From Maribacter sp. (GTDB lineage Bacteria > Bacteroidota > Bacteroidia > Flavobacteriales > Flavobacteriaceae), in the NCBI GenBank assembly GCA_024228355.1, contig JAAETN010000759.1, positions 1-35,098 on the forward strand: 35,098 bases of DNA. Reading direction: 5' to 3'. The notes under the pieces are model-generated. The model made no database searches, had not been told where the DNA came from, and saw nothing but the letters and a program-made list of their open reading frames with translations. Made by a program: the position numbers and the translations under genes. Positions 17,152 to 25,383 of the stretch are shown one piece after another. How positions within the stretch are numbered: position 1 is the first letter of the stretch; every line of letters starts with the position of its first letter.

Positions 17152-18834
17152 ATGCACAAGAATAAAATATCCCTCCTATTAGTAGCGGTTTTCCTTACAT
17201 TCAACACTGTTGAAATAGTAGCTCAGAAGAAGTCCAAGAATGGTAATAAGGTTGAAAATTCAGATCACCTAAGAGTCTCTCCCAAGTTGATTGTTGGCAT
17301 TGTGGTAGATCAAATGCGCTATGATTATTTGACCCGTTTTTGGAACCATTTTGAAGATGACGGTTTTAAAAGAATGGTAAACCAAGGGTTTAACTGCAAA
17401 AACAATCACTTTAATTATGCACCAACCAGTACAGGACCTGGCCATACTTCGGTTTATACAGGTACAACTCCTGCAATTCACGGCATTATAGGGAATAATT
17501 GGTATGATAAGGAAACCGATCAAGAGGTGTATTGTGCCTCGGATGAGGCCTTCAATTCAGTTGGGACAACTACTGATGCAGGTAAAATGTCTCCGCATAG
17601 AATGGCGGTCACAACGGTTACGGACCAACTTAGATTACATAATCAAATGCGAAGTAAAACCATTGCAATTGCTTTAAAGGATAGAGGAGCGGTGTTACCT
17701 GGTGGGCATACTGCAAATGCCGCTTATTGGTTTCATGGGGCGGATGAGGGCAATTGGATTACCAGTTCTTTTTATATGGACAGTCTTCCAAATTGGGTCA
17801 TTGATTTTAATGCTTCAAATGCTGCGGAAAATTATAAAAAACCCTGGACCACTATAAAGGATGTTAACACTTATTTAGAAAGTGGCTTGGACAATAACAA
17901 ATATGAAGGTTTGTTCACAGGACAGACTGCCCCAATATTTCCGCATGATTTACCAAACTTATGGAATAGTAATGGCCAATATGATATTATCAAGGCGAGC
18001 CCCTACGGGAATAGCATAACTGCTGACTTTGCTATCGCGGCATTGGAAGGGGAGGATTTAGGGTCTGACAGTATAACCGACTTTTTGGCGGTGAGCTTTT
18101 CAAGCACAGATTATGTAGGTCATAAATATGGCGTAAACTCAAAGGAAATTCAGGATACATACGTGAGATTGGATAGGGATTTGGCCCGACTGTTTAAAGC
18201 TTTGGATAAAAAAGTTGGTGAAAATGAGTATACCGTTTTCTTAACTGCGGATCATGGTGCTATCAATGTACCAGCATATCTGAAGGACCAAAAAATACCG
18301 GCAGGTTATATGGATGGTGGGGAGCTTGCAACAAAATTCCAGGAATTTCTGAAATACAAGTACGGTACCACTGATTTGGTAAAGAACAATTCCAATTATC
18401 AATTGTTTCTAGATCATGATGTAATTAGGAATTTGGACTTGCAAATAGGCGATGTTCAGAGTGAGATTGCTCATGAACTATTGAATTATAAAGACATTGA
18501 TAAAGTATATACCGCCCAACAAATGTGGCAAAATGAATATACCCATGGAGTACCTTATATTTTGCAAAAGGGGTATAACCAAAAACGTTCCGGTGATATC
18601 CTGATGGTTTTGAAACCAGGTACGATTAGTTACTCGGTTACCGGATCTACACATGGGTCTCCTCAAATTTATGACACTCATGTTCCTTTGCTTTTTTATG
18701 GAAAGGGCATACGGAAAGGAAGTACTATCGTACGAACTGAGATTCCCGATATTGCCCCCACTATATGCTCTTTATTGGGTATTGCATTCCCAAGCGGTTC
18801 AACTGGGACTCCAATAGCCAAGGTTTTAAAATAA
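17152..18834 (+). CDS. pafA: Alkaline phosphatase PafA-type
   Basis: Periplasmic or secreted phosphomonoesterase of the alkaline phosphatase superfamily, similar to the PafA enzyme of flavobacteria that releases phosphate from organic phosphates and is not inhibited by phosphate. The signal peptide ends near EIVAQK. Metal ligand Asp is in GIVVDQMRYD, the Thr nucleophile in PTSTGPGH (residues 91-98), the Asn in GNNWYD (about 115), and the PafA-specific Lys/Arg pair in LKDRGAVLPGGH. Further metal ligands are in SSTDYVGHKYG, TADHGA and STHGSPQIYD. Length (560 aa) is normal. murI follows after 12 bp. No Pho-box was recognised. Confidence 0.92.
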   Translation: MHKNKISLLLVAVFLTFNTVEIVAQKKSKNGNKVENSDHLRVSPKLIVGIVVDQMRYDYLTRFWNHFEDDGFKRMVNQGFNCKNNHFNYAPTSTGPGHTSVYTGTTPAIHGIIGNNWYDKETDQEVYCASDEAFNSVGTTTDAGKMSPHRMAVTTVTDQLRLHNQMRSKTIAIALKDRGAVLPGGHTANAAYWFHGADEGNWITSSFYMDSLPNWVIDFNASNAAENYKKPWTTIKDVNTYLESGLDNNKYEGLFTGQTAPIFPHDLPNLWNSNGQYDIIKASPYGNSITADFAIAALEGEDLGSDSITDFLAVSFSSTDYVGHKYGVNSKEIQDTYVRLDRDLARLFKALDKKVGENEYTVFLTADHGAINVPAYLKDQKIPAGYMDGGELATKFQEFLKYKYGTTDLVKNNSNYQLFLDHDVIRNLDLQIGDVQSEIAHELLNYKDIDKVYTAQQMWQNEYTHGVPYILQKGYNQKRSGDILMVLKPGTISYSVTGSTHGSPQIYDTHVPLLFYGKGIRKGSTIVRTEIPDIAPTICSLLGIAFPSGSTGTPIAKVLK

Positions 18835-18846
18835 TCCATAGGTAAA

Positions 18847-19635
18847 ATGAACAATCATCCGATTGGTATTTTTGATTCTGGAGTGGGAGGCACTTCCATT
18901 TGGAAAGAAATCAATGCATTACTGCCCAATGAAGGTACTATTTACTTGGCGGATAGTAAGAATGCACCTTATGGCGCAAAATCAAAAGAAGAAATTGTTC
19001 AGTTAAGTATAAGGAATACAGAACTTTTACTTGATAAAGGCTGTAAAATAGTAGTTGTTGCCTGCAATACTGCCACGACAAATGCGATAGATTACTTAAG
19101 AAAGAATTATAATATTCCTTTTATAGGAATTGAGCCCGCTATTAAGCCCGCTGCACTGCAATCGCAATCAAAAACAGTCGGTGTTTTAGCCACTAAGGGA
19201 ACATTATCTAGTAGTCTCTTCCATAGTACCTCCGAAAATCATGCTAACGGAATCAAAATCATTGAACAAGTGGGTACCGGACTAGTCCCTTTGATTGAAA
19301 GCGGAAATGTAAATTCATCCAAGACCAAAGCCTTGTTGGCAACCTATATAGAACCGATGCTTAGCGCTGGGATTGATTACTTGGTACTGGGTTGTACACA
19401 CTATCCTTATTTAATTCCTGTTTTAGAGGATCTGCTTCCCAAACATGTGAAAATCATTGATTCTGGTGAAGCTGTGGCGAGGCAAACAATGGCAGTGCTG
19501 GTCAAAAATGATTTATTGACAAATTCTAATGAAAAGGGGAAACATAAATTCTTTACAAATACTGATGTGGGTATTCTTGAGAGTTTTATTAAGAATAACA
19601 GTTCGTCAATTAATACGGTTTATCAAGACTTCTAA
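18847..19635 (+). CDS. murI: Glutamate racemase
   Basis: Cofactor-independent racemase making D-glutamate for peptidoglycan; cytosolic. The N-terminal half has GIFDSGVGGTSIW (catalytic Asp10) and VVACNTATTNA with the first catalytic Cys (73); the C-terminal half has LGCTHYPYL with the second catalytic Cys near 184. DSKNAPYGAKS is the substrate loop. Length (262 aa) is normal. It lies 12 bp after pafA and is likely cotranscribed, though the functional tie is not obvious. It converges with folA, the stop codons being only 4 bp apart, and no terminator lies between them. Confidence 0.95.
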   Translation: MNNHPIGIFDSGVGGTSIWKEINALLPNEGTIYLADSKNAPYGAKSKEEIVQLSIRNTELLLDKGCKIVVVACNTATTNAIDYLRKNYNIPFIGIEPAIKPAALQSQSKTVGVLATKGTLSSSLFHSTSENHANGIKIIEQVGTGLVPLIESGNVNSSKTKALLATYIEPMLSAGIDYLVLGCTHYPYLIPVLEDLLPKHVKIIDSGEAVARQTMAVLVKNDLLTNSNEKGKHKFFTNTDVGILESFIKNNSSSINTVYQDF

Positions 19636-19639
19636 TAAA

Positions 19640-20134
19640 TCACTTTCTCAAGTAAGTTAAATATGTAAAATCATATTTGTGTCTTTCATCCTTGGGATGG
19701 TATTCAGATTCTTTCAGTTGCCAAACAGCTTCATCAACTTCAGGAAAAAAAGTGTCGGCTTCAAAGTTGTGATGTACTCTTGTTATTTCCAACTTATCGG
19801 CCAATTTTTCTCCTTGTTCATAGATTTCACCCCCTCCGATAATAAAAGGACTTTTATCTTCCGTGGATAGTTTTATTGCTTCTTTTAAGGAATGTACAAC
19901 AATACAATCCTCATGTTTAACCTTGTAGTTCTTATCCCGAGTTATGATAATATGGGTTCTTTTGGGCAATGGTTTGGGAAAACTCTCAAATGTCTTTCTT
20001 CCCATTATTATAATATGGCCCGTTGTCAATTGCTTAAAGCGTTTAAAATCATCTGGCAGGTGCCAAAGCAGGTCGTTGTCTTTGCCCAATGCATGGTTCT
20101 CCCCAACAGCGGCTATCATTGTTATAGTTTGCAC
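19640..20134 (-). CDS. folA: Dihydrofolate reductase
   Basis: Reduces dihydrofolate to tetrahydrofolate with NADPH, recycling the product of thymidylate synthase, whose gene thyA lies 1.1 kb away. Motifs: MIAAVGENHALGKDNDLLWH, LPDDFKRFKQLT (substrate acid Asp), IIMGRKTFESFP and IIGGGEIYEQ. Length is 164 aa. The start is a GTG at 20134 whose G is the last base of the upstream TAG stop (TAGTG), so translation is coupled to the 2TM gene. The next in-frame ATG (20119) would remove most of the first beta-strand, so the GTG is preferred. Confidence 0.93.
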   Translation of the reverse strand: MQTITMIAAVGENHALGKDNDLLWHLPDDFKRFKQLTTGHIIIMGRKTFESFPKPLPKRTHIIITRDKNYKVKHEDCIVVHSLKEAIKLSTEDKSPFIIGGGEIYEQGEKLADKLEITRVHHNFEADTFFPEVDEAVWQLKESEYHPKDERHKYDFTYLTYLRK

Positions 20135-20520
20135 TAAAGTTTTTTTTTATTGATTTTGGACAAGGGGAAGTCTGTTTCTATTTCTTTTTGCAATTCCGCG
20201 ATTTTTTCATTCTGTTTTAATACTAACTTCTCTCTTTGTTGTCTTTCCCAATCCCTTCCCATGAATTTATGGGTTACATAAACATTGACTAGGTGTATTA
20301 CGAATAAAAAAGCCCAAAAGGTGATTGCCCATATAAACCAATCATATTCATCTCCGAATTTTAAGATCTTATTGATCAAAATCAAAAAAACACTTCCAAT
20401 CAAGAAAATGACAAAGTGTTCGTATAGCCTCTTCTTTTGTTTAATTCGGGCATGGGCAGACTCTAAGAGGTCATGTTGCTCCAAATTCAATTCAGATTTT
20501 GTTTTATTTTTGGTAAACAT
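20134..20520 (-). CDS. 2TM domain protein
   Basis: A 128-aa membrane protein with a 2TM domain: a basic helix (ESAHARIKQKKRLYEHF), two transmembrane helices (about residues 34-53 and 64-86) separated by NKILKFGDEYDW, and a charged C-terminal helix (RQQREKLVLKQNEKIAELQ). This domain occurs in Bacteroidota, alone or fused to LytTR regulators or histidine kinases; its role is unknown. The start at 20520 is chosen because a -7 box (20542-20549) lies between it and the alternative in-frame ATG at 20565, which would be upstream of the promoter. folA starts on the last base of its stop codon. Confidence 0.85.
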   Translation of the reverse strand: MFTKNKTKSELNLEQHDLLESAHARIKQKKRLYEHFVIFLIGSVFLILINKILKFGDEYDWFIWAITFWAFLFVIHLVNVYVTHKFMGRDWERQQREKLVLKQNEKIAELQKEIETDFPLSKINKKKL

Positions 20521-20541
20521 CCCAATAGTTGTCTTTAAAAG

Positions 20542-20549
20542 CAAAGATA
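20542..20549 (-). promoter_or_regulatory. -7 box of the 2TM-folA operon
   Basis: Minus-strand TATCTTTG, a perfect TAnnTTTG match, 21 bp before the ATG at 20520. It decides the start of the 2TM gene. Confidence 0.55.
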
Positions 20550-20772
20550 CGGCATTTGCGAACATTTAATTTTGTGTGTGCGGAATTTGAGACAGGCTAT
20601 GTAATTCTGAAAAATTCGATTCAGCTTCCATTCGTTATTCCAGAACCAAGACAAAGTATATTGTAAGAATCATAAAAGAAACCGCATTGATTTTACCTAC
20701 ATGGCAATTAGCAAGCTTGGTTTTTAAAAAGCCAATCTAATAAAGGACTAAAAATTGAGATTTTGATAAAAG

Positions 20773-20784
20773 TGATATGGATCA
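20773..20784. promoter_or_regulatory. Fnr-type half-site pair before the CBM48 gene
   Basis: TGATATGGATCA is a TGAT-N4-ATCA palindrome, the core shared by Fnr/Crp sites. Its centre is 34 bp before the middle of the -7 box, so with a start near 20820 it lies at about -41.5, the classical activator position. Function is inferred. Confidence 0.45.
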
Positions 20785-20808
20785 TAGGGAACAAGAGGAT
20801 TTATACTT

Positions 20809-20816
20809 TAATTTTG
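20809..20816 (+). promoter_or_regulatory. -7 box of the CBM48 gene
   Basis: TAATTTTG matches TAnnTTTG and lies 25 bp before the ATG at 20841. No -33 element is visible; an activator site sits upstream. Confidence 0.5.
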
Positions 20817-20840
20817 CGGTTAATATAAAATGTTCATGTT

Positions 20841-21137
20841 ATGGGAATTGCAAAACAGTATTTAAAAACAAAGCCGGTATGTAAAGTGACCTTTACAGTA
20901 CCTGCAGAAGAAGCTAAAAAGGTATCCGTTGTTGGGGATTTTAACAACTGGAACCCTAAAGGTAGCACATTGAAAAAATTGAAAAACGGAACTTTTAAAG
21001 GTACGTTTGACCTTCCAAAAGAAAGTACTTACGAGTTCAGATATTTGGTTGATGGAAATTATGTAAATGAAGCTGAAGCAGATCGTTACCAATGGAACGA
21101 TTATGCCGGAACTGAGAATGCAGTTTTAGAGCTTTAA
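20841..21137 (+). CDS. Stand-alone CBM48 / isoamylase-early-set domain protein
   Basis: A 98-aa single-domain protein of the AMPK-beta/isoamylase-N type, an immunoglobulin-like fold that binds alpha-glucans such as glycogen. The typical blocks are CKVTFTVPAEEAKKVSVVGDFNNWNP, broken here as VTFTVPAEEA and VVGDFNNWNP, followed by GTFKGTFDLP, YEFRYLVDGNYVNE and the C-terminal strand ENAVLEL. The Trp in FNNWNP is the usual sugar-stacking residue. No signal peptide, so cytosolic. It carries no catalytic domain and no glycogen gene is adjacent; a glycogen-binding or regulatory role is inferred. Monocistronic, with its own promoter, a possible Fnr-type site and a strong terminator. Confidence 0.85.
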   Translation: MGIAKQYLKTKPVCKVTFTVPAEEAKKVSVVGDFNNWNPKGSTLKKLKNGTFKGTFDLPKESTYEFRYLVDGNYVNEAEADRYQWNDYAGTENAVLEL

Positions 21138-21154
21138 TTGAATTTAGCATAAAT

Positions 21155-21191
21155 AAAAAAGGCCCTGACGGTACCGTCAGGGCCTTTTTTT
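21155..21191. terminator. Bidirectional terminator, perfect palindrome
   Basis: A perfect 36-nt palindrome centred in GGTACC: A6, then arm GGCCCTGACGGT, its complement, then T6 or more. It can end both the CBM48 transcript (plus) and the convergent thyA transcript (minus). Confidence 0.92.
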
Positions 21192-21210
21192 AGTGTTTTT
21201 AATTACAGTA

Positions 21211-22035
21211 TTATACTGCTACAACCCCTTTTATGTGAGGATGTGGATTATAATCCACCAAAGTAAAGTCATCAAATTTAAAATCAAGGATATCTTTAAC
21301 TTCTGGGTTGATGACCATTTTAGGTAATGCCTTTGGCTCACGGCTTAATTGCAGTTCAACCTGTTCCATATGATTGTTGTAGATATGTGCATCACCAAAT
21401 GTATGTATGAATTCCCCTGGTTCGTACCCACAGACCTGTGCCATCATCAAGGTGAATAAGGCATAGGATGCAATATTAAAAGGAACACCCAAAAATATAT
21501 CTGCACTACGCTGGTATAATTGACAGGACAGTTTACCATCGGCAACGTAAAATTGGAAGAACGCATGGCATGGCGGGAGTGCCGCCTTACCGTTGGCTAC
21601 ATTTTCGGAAAAAGATTTAGAGGTGTCTGGTAATACACTGGGATTCCAAGCTGAGACGAGCATTCTTCTACTGTTGGGGTTGTTTTTAAGGGTGTGTATT
21701 ACTTCTTTGATTTGGTCTATTTCCTCGTTGTTCCAGTTGCGCCATTGATGACCATAAACAGGTCCTAAATCCCCATTTTCATCTGCCCATTCATTCCATA
21801 TTCGCACTCCGTTTTCTTGAAGGTAGGCCACATTCGTGTCCCCTTTTAAAAACCACAAAAGCTCATGAACTATAGATTTCAAATGTAATTTCTTAGTAGT
21901 AACCATTGGGAAACCTTCACTAAGGTCAAATCGCATTTGGTGTCCAAAAACACTTAGGGTGCCAGTGCCGGTCCTATCGCCTTTTTGGCAACCATTTCTA
22001 AGGACCTCTTTCAGTAAATCGTGGTATTGCTTCAT
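21211..22035 (-). CDS. thyA: Thymidylate synthase (ThyA type)
   Basis: Methylates dUMP to dTMP using methylene-tetrahydrofolate, yielding dihydrofolate for FolA. Motifs: [20 protein letters not shown] at residues 17-36 (phosphate-binding Arg), [23 protein letters not shown], and the catalytic Cys in [12 protein letters not shown]; the end has [14 protein letters not shown]. The start at 22035 ([12 protein letters not shown]) is the normal N-terminus; an ATG at 22065 adds ten unrelated residues. Length is 274 aa. It has its own promoter (22091-22098) and ends at the bidirectional terminator. Confidence 0.96.
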   Translation of the reverse strand: MKQYHDLLKEVLRNGCQKGDRTGTGTLSVFGHQMRFDLSEGFPMVTTKKLHLKSIVHELLWFLKGDTNVAYLQENGVRIWNEWADENGDLGPVYGHQWRNWNNEEIDQIKEVIHTLKNNPNSRRMLVSAWNPSVLPDTSKSFSENVANGKAALPPCHAFFQFYVADGKLSCQLYQRSADIFLGVPFNIASYALFTLMMAQVCGYEPGEFIHTFGDAHIYNNHMEQVELQLSREPKALPKMVINPEVKDILDFKFDDFTLVDYNPHPHIKGVVAV

Positions 22036-22090
22036 ATAATGCCTAACCCGCAAAGGGCATTTCAAAAATTAAATCTTAAACTTATGATGG

Positions 22091-22098
22091 CAAAAATA
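22091..22098 (-). promoter_or_regulatory. -7 box of thyA
   Basis: Minus-strand TATTTTTG, 56 bp before the thyA ATG; predicted leader about 50 nt. Confidence 0.45.
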
Positions 22099-22165
22099 AT
22101 GAAACAGGGCGCTACTTTTAAATTGGCGAAATTATTCTTATAAAAATTTATTAACGGAAAATATC

Positions 22166-23626
22166 TTATCCCAATATCATTCCTGCGATTGTAGCAGAAA
22201 GTAAGGAGGCCAAAGACCCGCCTAGAACAGCTCTCATTCCAAATTCAGATAATACTTTGCGCTGTCCCGGGGCAAGAGACCCTATACCCCCAATCTGTAT
22301 GCCTATAGAAGCAAAGTTCGCAAACCCACATAGCATATAGGTTGCCATTATTACTGATTTGCTAAATGTAAAGTGCGATGCATTTGACAGGTTCTTTAAA
22401 TCGGCCAATTGTATATACCCTACAAATTCACTGGCTGCCAGTTTAATACCCAATAATTGTCCCATTTGCATAATGTCTTCCGATTGTACGCCTATCAACC
22501 ACATTAATGGTGCGAAGATAGTTCCAAGAATGGCCTCCAACGAAAACTTATCATAGACCGAGTTTGCAGCTATCCATTCATTGAAGGAAGTAAGGTCTCC
22601 TGCCCATCCTAAAATTCCATTAATCATGGCAATAAAAGCAACAAATACCAATAACATGGCCCCTACATTCACCGCAAGTTTTAATCCCTCTGTGGTTCCG
22701 TTGGCAATCGCATCCAAGATATTTGCGCCTATTTTTTCGTTGGAAACTTCCACATCGGTATTAACGGCTTCAGTCTGTGGATATAATATTTTTGATACGA
22801 CAATGGCACCGGGAGCTGCCATAACGGAGGCTGCCAAAAGATGTTTTGCGAACTGCAATCTTAGAACAGGGTCATCACCACCTAAAAATCCAATATAAGC
22901 TGCCAAAACCGCGCCGGCAACAGTTGCCATTCCCCCAATCATTACCAATAGCATTTCGGACTTGTTCATTTTTTCCAAATATGCCTTTATAAGCAATGGA
23001 GCTTCCGTTTGTCCTAAGAATATATTACCCGCAACGCTCAAACTTTCGGCTCCTGAAATCCCAAGGGTTCTTGATAATAGCCATGCGAAAGCCTTGACGA
23101 TCTTTTGAATAAGACCCAAATAAAACAATACCGAGGTCAGCGCAGAAAAGAAGATAATGGTTGGGAGAACTTGGAAGGCAAAAATAAATCCGAAAGTATC
23201 CATATCAACTACGAGTCCTTCAAACAAAAATTGACTCCCCGCCCGGGTATAATCCAAGATGCTTACGAATACCTGGCCTACACTTTCAAAGGCTTTTTGG
23301 ATGAATGGTACTTTTAAGACCCCTATGGCAATCATAAGTTGAATGCTTAGGCCAATCCCAACAGTTTTCCAGTTAATGCCTTTTCTGTTAGCGCTAAATA
23401 AGTAAGCAATTAAAATAAGGACAAGCATACCCAAAATACCTCGCCACAGGCTGTTTATTGAAAAACCTTCGTTAGGGATAATCTGCCCAACAGTATTGGG
23501 GTCAATATCATTGATTACGGTTGTTTCTGAAATAGATAGTATGGTATCTTGAGGAATTAAATCTTGTGAAAGTAAAGGAAAAGAAAACAATAGAACCAAT
23601 AAAAGCATCCCAAATTTAGTTTTCAT
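22166..23626 (-). CDS. Concentrative nucleoside transporter (NupC/CNT family)
   Basis: Inner-membrane cation-coupled nucleoside importer of the CNT family, feeding salvage (Cdd, deoxynucleoside kinase). The Nucleos_tra2 and Gate domains are visible: LFSANRKGINWKTVGIG, SALTSVLFYLGLIQKIV, GNIFLGQTEAPLLIKAYL, MIGGMATVAGAVLAAYI, ASVMAAPGAIVVSKILYP and CGFANFASIGIQIGGIG. Before the CNT core (from about residue 58) there is a cleavable-looking signal peptide (MKTKFGMLLLVLLFSFPLL, then SQD) and a 35-residue polar segment, absent from E. coli NupC. Length is 486 aa. It lies 15 bp after the bifunctional nuclease gene and is probably cotranscribed with it. Confidence 0.92.
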   Translation of the reverse strand: MKTKFGMLLLVLLFSFPLLSQDLIPQDTILSISETTVINDIDPNTVGQIIPNEGFSINSLWRGILGMLVLILIAYLFSANRKGINWKTVGIGLSIQLMIAIGVLKVPFIQKAFESVGQVFVSILDYTRAGSQFLFEGLVVDMDTFGFIFAFQVLPTIIFFSALTSVLFYLGLIQKIVKAFAWLLSRTLGISGAESLSVAGNIFLGQTEAPLLIKAYLEKMNKSEMLLVMIGGMATVAGAVLAAYIGFLGGDDPVLRLQFAKHLLAASVMAAPGAIVVSKILYPQTEAVNTDVEVSNEKIGANILDAIANGTTEGLKLAVNVGAMLLVFVAFIAMINGILGWAGDLTSFNEWIAANSVYDKFSLEAILGTIFAPLMWLIGVQSEDIMQMGQLLGIKLAASEFVGYIQLADLKNLSNASHFTFSKSVIMATYMLCGFANFASIGIQIGGIGSLAPGQRKVLSEFGMRAVLGGSLASLLSATIAGMILG

Positions 23627-23641
23627 AGAATGCCCGTTACA

Positions 23642-24271
23642 TTAATTACGTTTGGATATTTCGTCTCTTAACATGGCCGCTTTCTCATAGTCTTCATTGG
23701 CTACGGCCTTTTCCAATTCCTTGTTCAATTCATCTATGGTCAATTCTGTATAGGCATCTGTCGCTCCTTGGTCAATCTCGACGGTTTCACCTTCTTGCAA
23801 AATTTCATCGACCATAATACTATCATCGTTTTCGTCCTTATCGCTATCCTTGGAAGTAAATTTTAAAAATATCCCAGCTTTATCCAAAATTGTTTTATAG
23901 GTAAAAATGGGTGCGTCAAAACGTAAGGCCAATGCAATAGCATCACTGGTTCGCGCATCAATGATCTCTTCAATTTTATCCCTCTCACAAATGATGCTCG
24001 AATAAAAAACGCCATCTACCAATTTATGGATAATTACCTGCTTAACAACAATATCGAACCTATCTGCAAAATTCCTGAAAAGGTCGTGTGTCAATGGTCT
24101 TGGTGGTTTAATTTCTTTTTCCAATGCTATGGCGATAGATTGAGCTTCGAACGCTCCAATAACAATGGGGAGTTTGCGATCACCATCAACTTCATTCAAT
24201 ATAAGGGCATAAGCACCATTTTGAGTTTGGCTATATGATATTCCCTTTATTTTTAAACGTACTAAACTCAT
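23642..24271 (-). CDS. Bifunctional nuclease family protein with UVR motif
   Basis: Residues 1-135 are a BFN (DUF151) domain: SLVRLKIKGISYSQTQNGAY, LPIVIGAFEAQSIAIALEK, PRPLTHDLFRNF and DARTSDAIALALRFDAPIF. After an acidic linker (SKDSDKDENDDS), the C-terminal 35 residues form a UVR motif (LNKELEKAVANEDYEKAAML), as in UvrB/UvrC and ClpC adaptors. This BFN-UVR pairing is usual in Bacteroidota. Plant BFN proteins degrade RNA and DNA; activity in bacteria is largely untested. Length is 209 aa, cytosolic. It precedes nupC by 15 bp. A 15-bp hairpin lies just upstream (24289-24339). Confidence 0.88.
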   Translation of the reverse strand: MSLVRLKIKGISYSQTQNGAYALILNEVDGDRKLPIVIGAFEAQSIAIALEKEIKPPRPLTHDLFRNFADRFDIVVKQVIIHKLVDGVFYSSIICERDKIEEIIDARTSDAIALALRFDAPIFTYKTILDKAGIFLKFTSKDSDKDENDDSIMVDEILQEGETVEIDQGATDAYTELTIDELNKELEKAVANEDYEKAAMLRDEISKRN

Positions 24272-24288
24272 AGGATATAATATACCAC

Positions 24289-24339
24289 AAAGGGCTGTTC
24301 AAATTAAAAGGGATGACCAAATTTTTTGAACAGCCCTTT
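24289..24339 (-). terminator. Long hairpin between etfA and the BFN gene
   Basis: A perfect 15-bp inverted repeat (arm 24289-24303, AAAGGGCTGTTCAAA; other arm 24325-24339) with a 21-nt loop. It lies after etfA and 17 bp before the BFN start, all on the minus strand. Only three T follow the stem, so it may be a terminator of etfBA or a leader structure of the BFN-nupC transcript. Confidence 0.5.
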
Positions 24340-24360
24340 AGGGGCACAAATTAACAAAAA

Positions 24361-25329
24361 TTAAGCGTTTTGGGCTTTAAATTCCTTTAATTTTTCGATG
24401 AGTTTAGGCACCACTTCAAAAGCGTCACCTACAATACCGTAATCAGCTGCTTTAAAAAAAGGAGCTTCGGGGTCTGTGTTGATAACCACTTTAGTTTTCG
24501 ATGCACTTACACCTGCTAAATGTTGTATAGCTCCAGAAATACCGATTGCAATATATAGATTACTTGCAACAGGTTTGCCAGTTTGTCCCACGTGCTCACC
24601 GTGTGGTCTCCACCCCATATCTGAAACAGGTTTAGAGCATGCCGTCGCGGCACCAAGTACTTCAGCCAGTTCTTCAATCATTTCCCAGTTTTCAGGTCCT
24701 TTTAAACCTCGACCACCAGAAACAACAATATCGGCATCGGCAATCGTAACCTTGCCAACCACCTTGTCAATTTCTATAGATTTAGAAGTAAAATCGACAT
24801 CATCTAGTACAGGGTTGAAATCTTCAATGCTTGCGGTGGTATTATTTTCAACCAAACCGAAAGAATTATTTGATACTCCCACAACCTTAATGTCGGTGTT
24901 TATCTCGGTATGAGCGAAACCTTTATTACTGAATACCGTTCGTTTAACCTTAAATGGACTTGTGCTTTCAGGAGCAGCTACCACATTGGAGGCATAGCCT
25001 GCACCCAACTTAGCAGCTACTATTGGGGTCAAAAATTTTGTATCTGAACTTGAACTGACGATAATGACCTTGGCATCTTCACTTTTTGTCGCTTCAACAA
25101 TGGCACGTGCATATGCCTTAGCATTGAAAGTCTTTAATTGATCACTTGAAACGTTCAATACTTTGCTTACCCCGTAATCTCCTAGCTTTTCATTCTCATT
25201 GGAATTGAATGAAATAGCTGTAACTGCAGTTCCAATTTGTTTGGCTACTTCACTTGCATAAGAAGCAACTTCAAAAGCATTTTTTTTAAAACTGCCGTTA
25301 TCTGATTCTGTATATACTAAAACTGACAT
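24361..25329 (-). CDS. etfA: Electron transfer flavoprotein, alpha subunit
   Basis: FAD-binding subunit of ETF, which accepts electrons from acyl-CoA dehydrogenases and passes them to the quinone pool. The N-terminal domain (1-185) is the Rossmann-like ETF fold; the C-terminal FAD domain holds VVSGGRGLKGPENWEMI, CSKPVSDMGWRPHGEHVGQT split as SDMGWRPHGEHVGQTG, YIAIGISGAIQHLAGV and INTDPEAPFFKAADYGIVGD. Length (322 aa) is normal. It follows etfB after 54 bp; the two form one transcript. The neighbouring palindrome upstream of etfB suggests repression of the pair. Confidence 0.96.
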   Translation of the reverse strand: MSVLVYTESDNGSFKKNAFEVASYASEVAKQIGTAVTAISFNSNENEKLGDYGVSKVLNVSSDQLKTFNAKAYARAIVEATKSEDAKVIIVSSSSDTKFLTPIVAAKLGAGYASNVVAAPESTSPFKVKRTVFSNKGFAHTEINTDIKVVGVSNNSFGLVENNTTASIEDFNPVLDDVDFTSKSIEIDKVVGKVTIADADIVVSGGRGLKGPENWEMIEELAEVLGAATACSKPVSDMGWRPHGEHVGQTGKPVASNLYIAIGISGAIQHLAGVSASKTKVVINTDPEAPFFKAADYGIVGDAFEVVPKLIEKLKEFKAQNA

Positions 25330-25383
25330 AACAATATTTTAGATTAATCCCGAATTGGTTTCAGGAAATTTATTACCTTGTGA

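Larger units (their letters stand above)
20521..20840. other. 320-bp divergent intergenic region
   Basis: Contains the 2TM-folA -7 box (20542-20549), a Fnr-type palindrome (20773-20784) and the CBM48 gene -7 box (20809-20816). No gene was recognised in the remaining sequence (20570-20770). Confidence 0.6.

Noticed and set aside
20521-20565. Upstream ATG for the 2TM protein
   Set aside because: A perfect -7 box lies downstream of it, so the transcript would not include it.
24476-24913. 145-codon plus-strand ORF
   Set aside because: Antisense to etfA; composition is that of a reverse-complemented coding frame, and etfA is certain.
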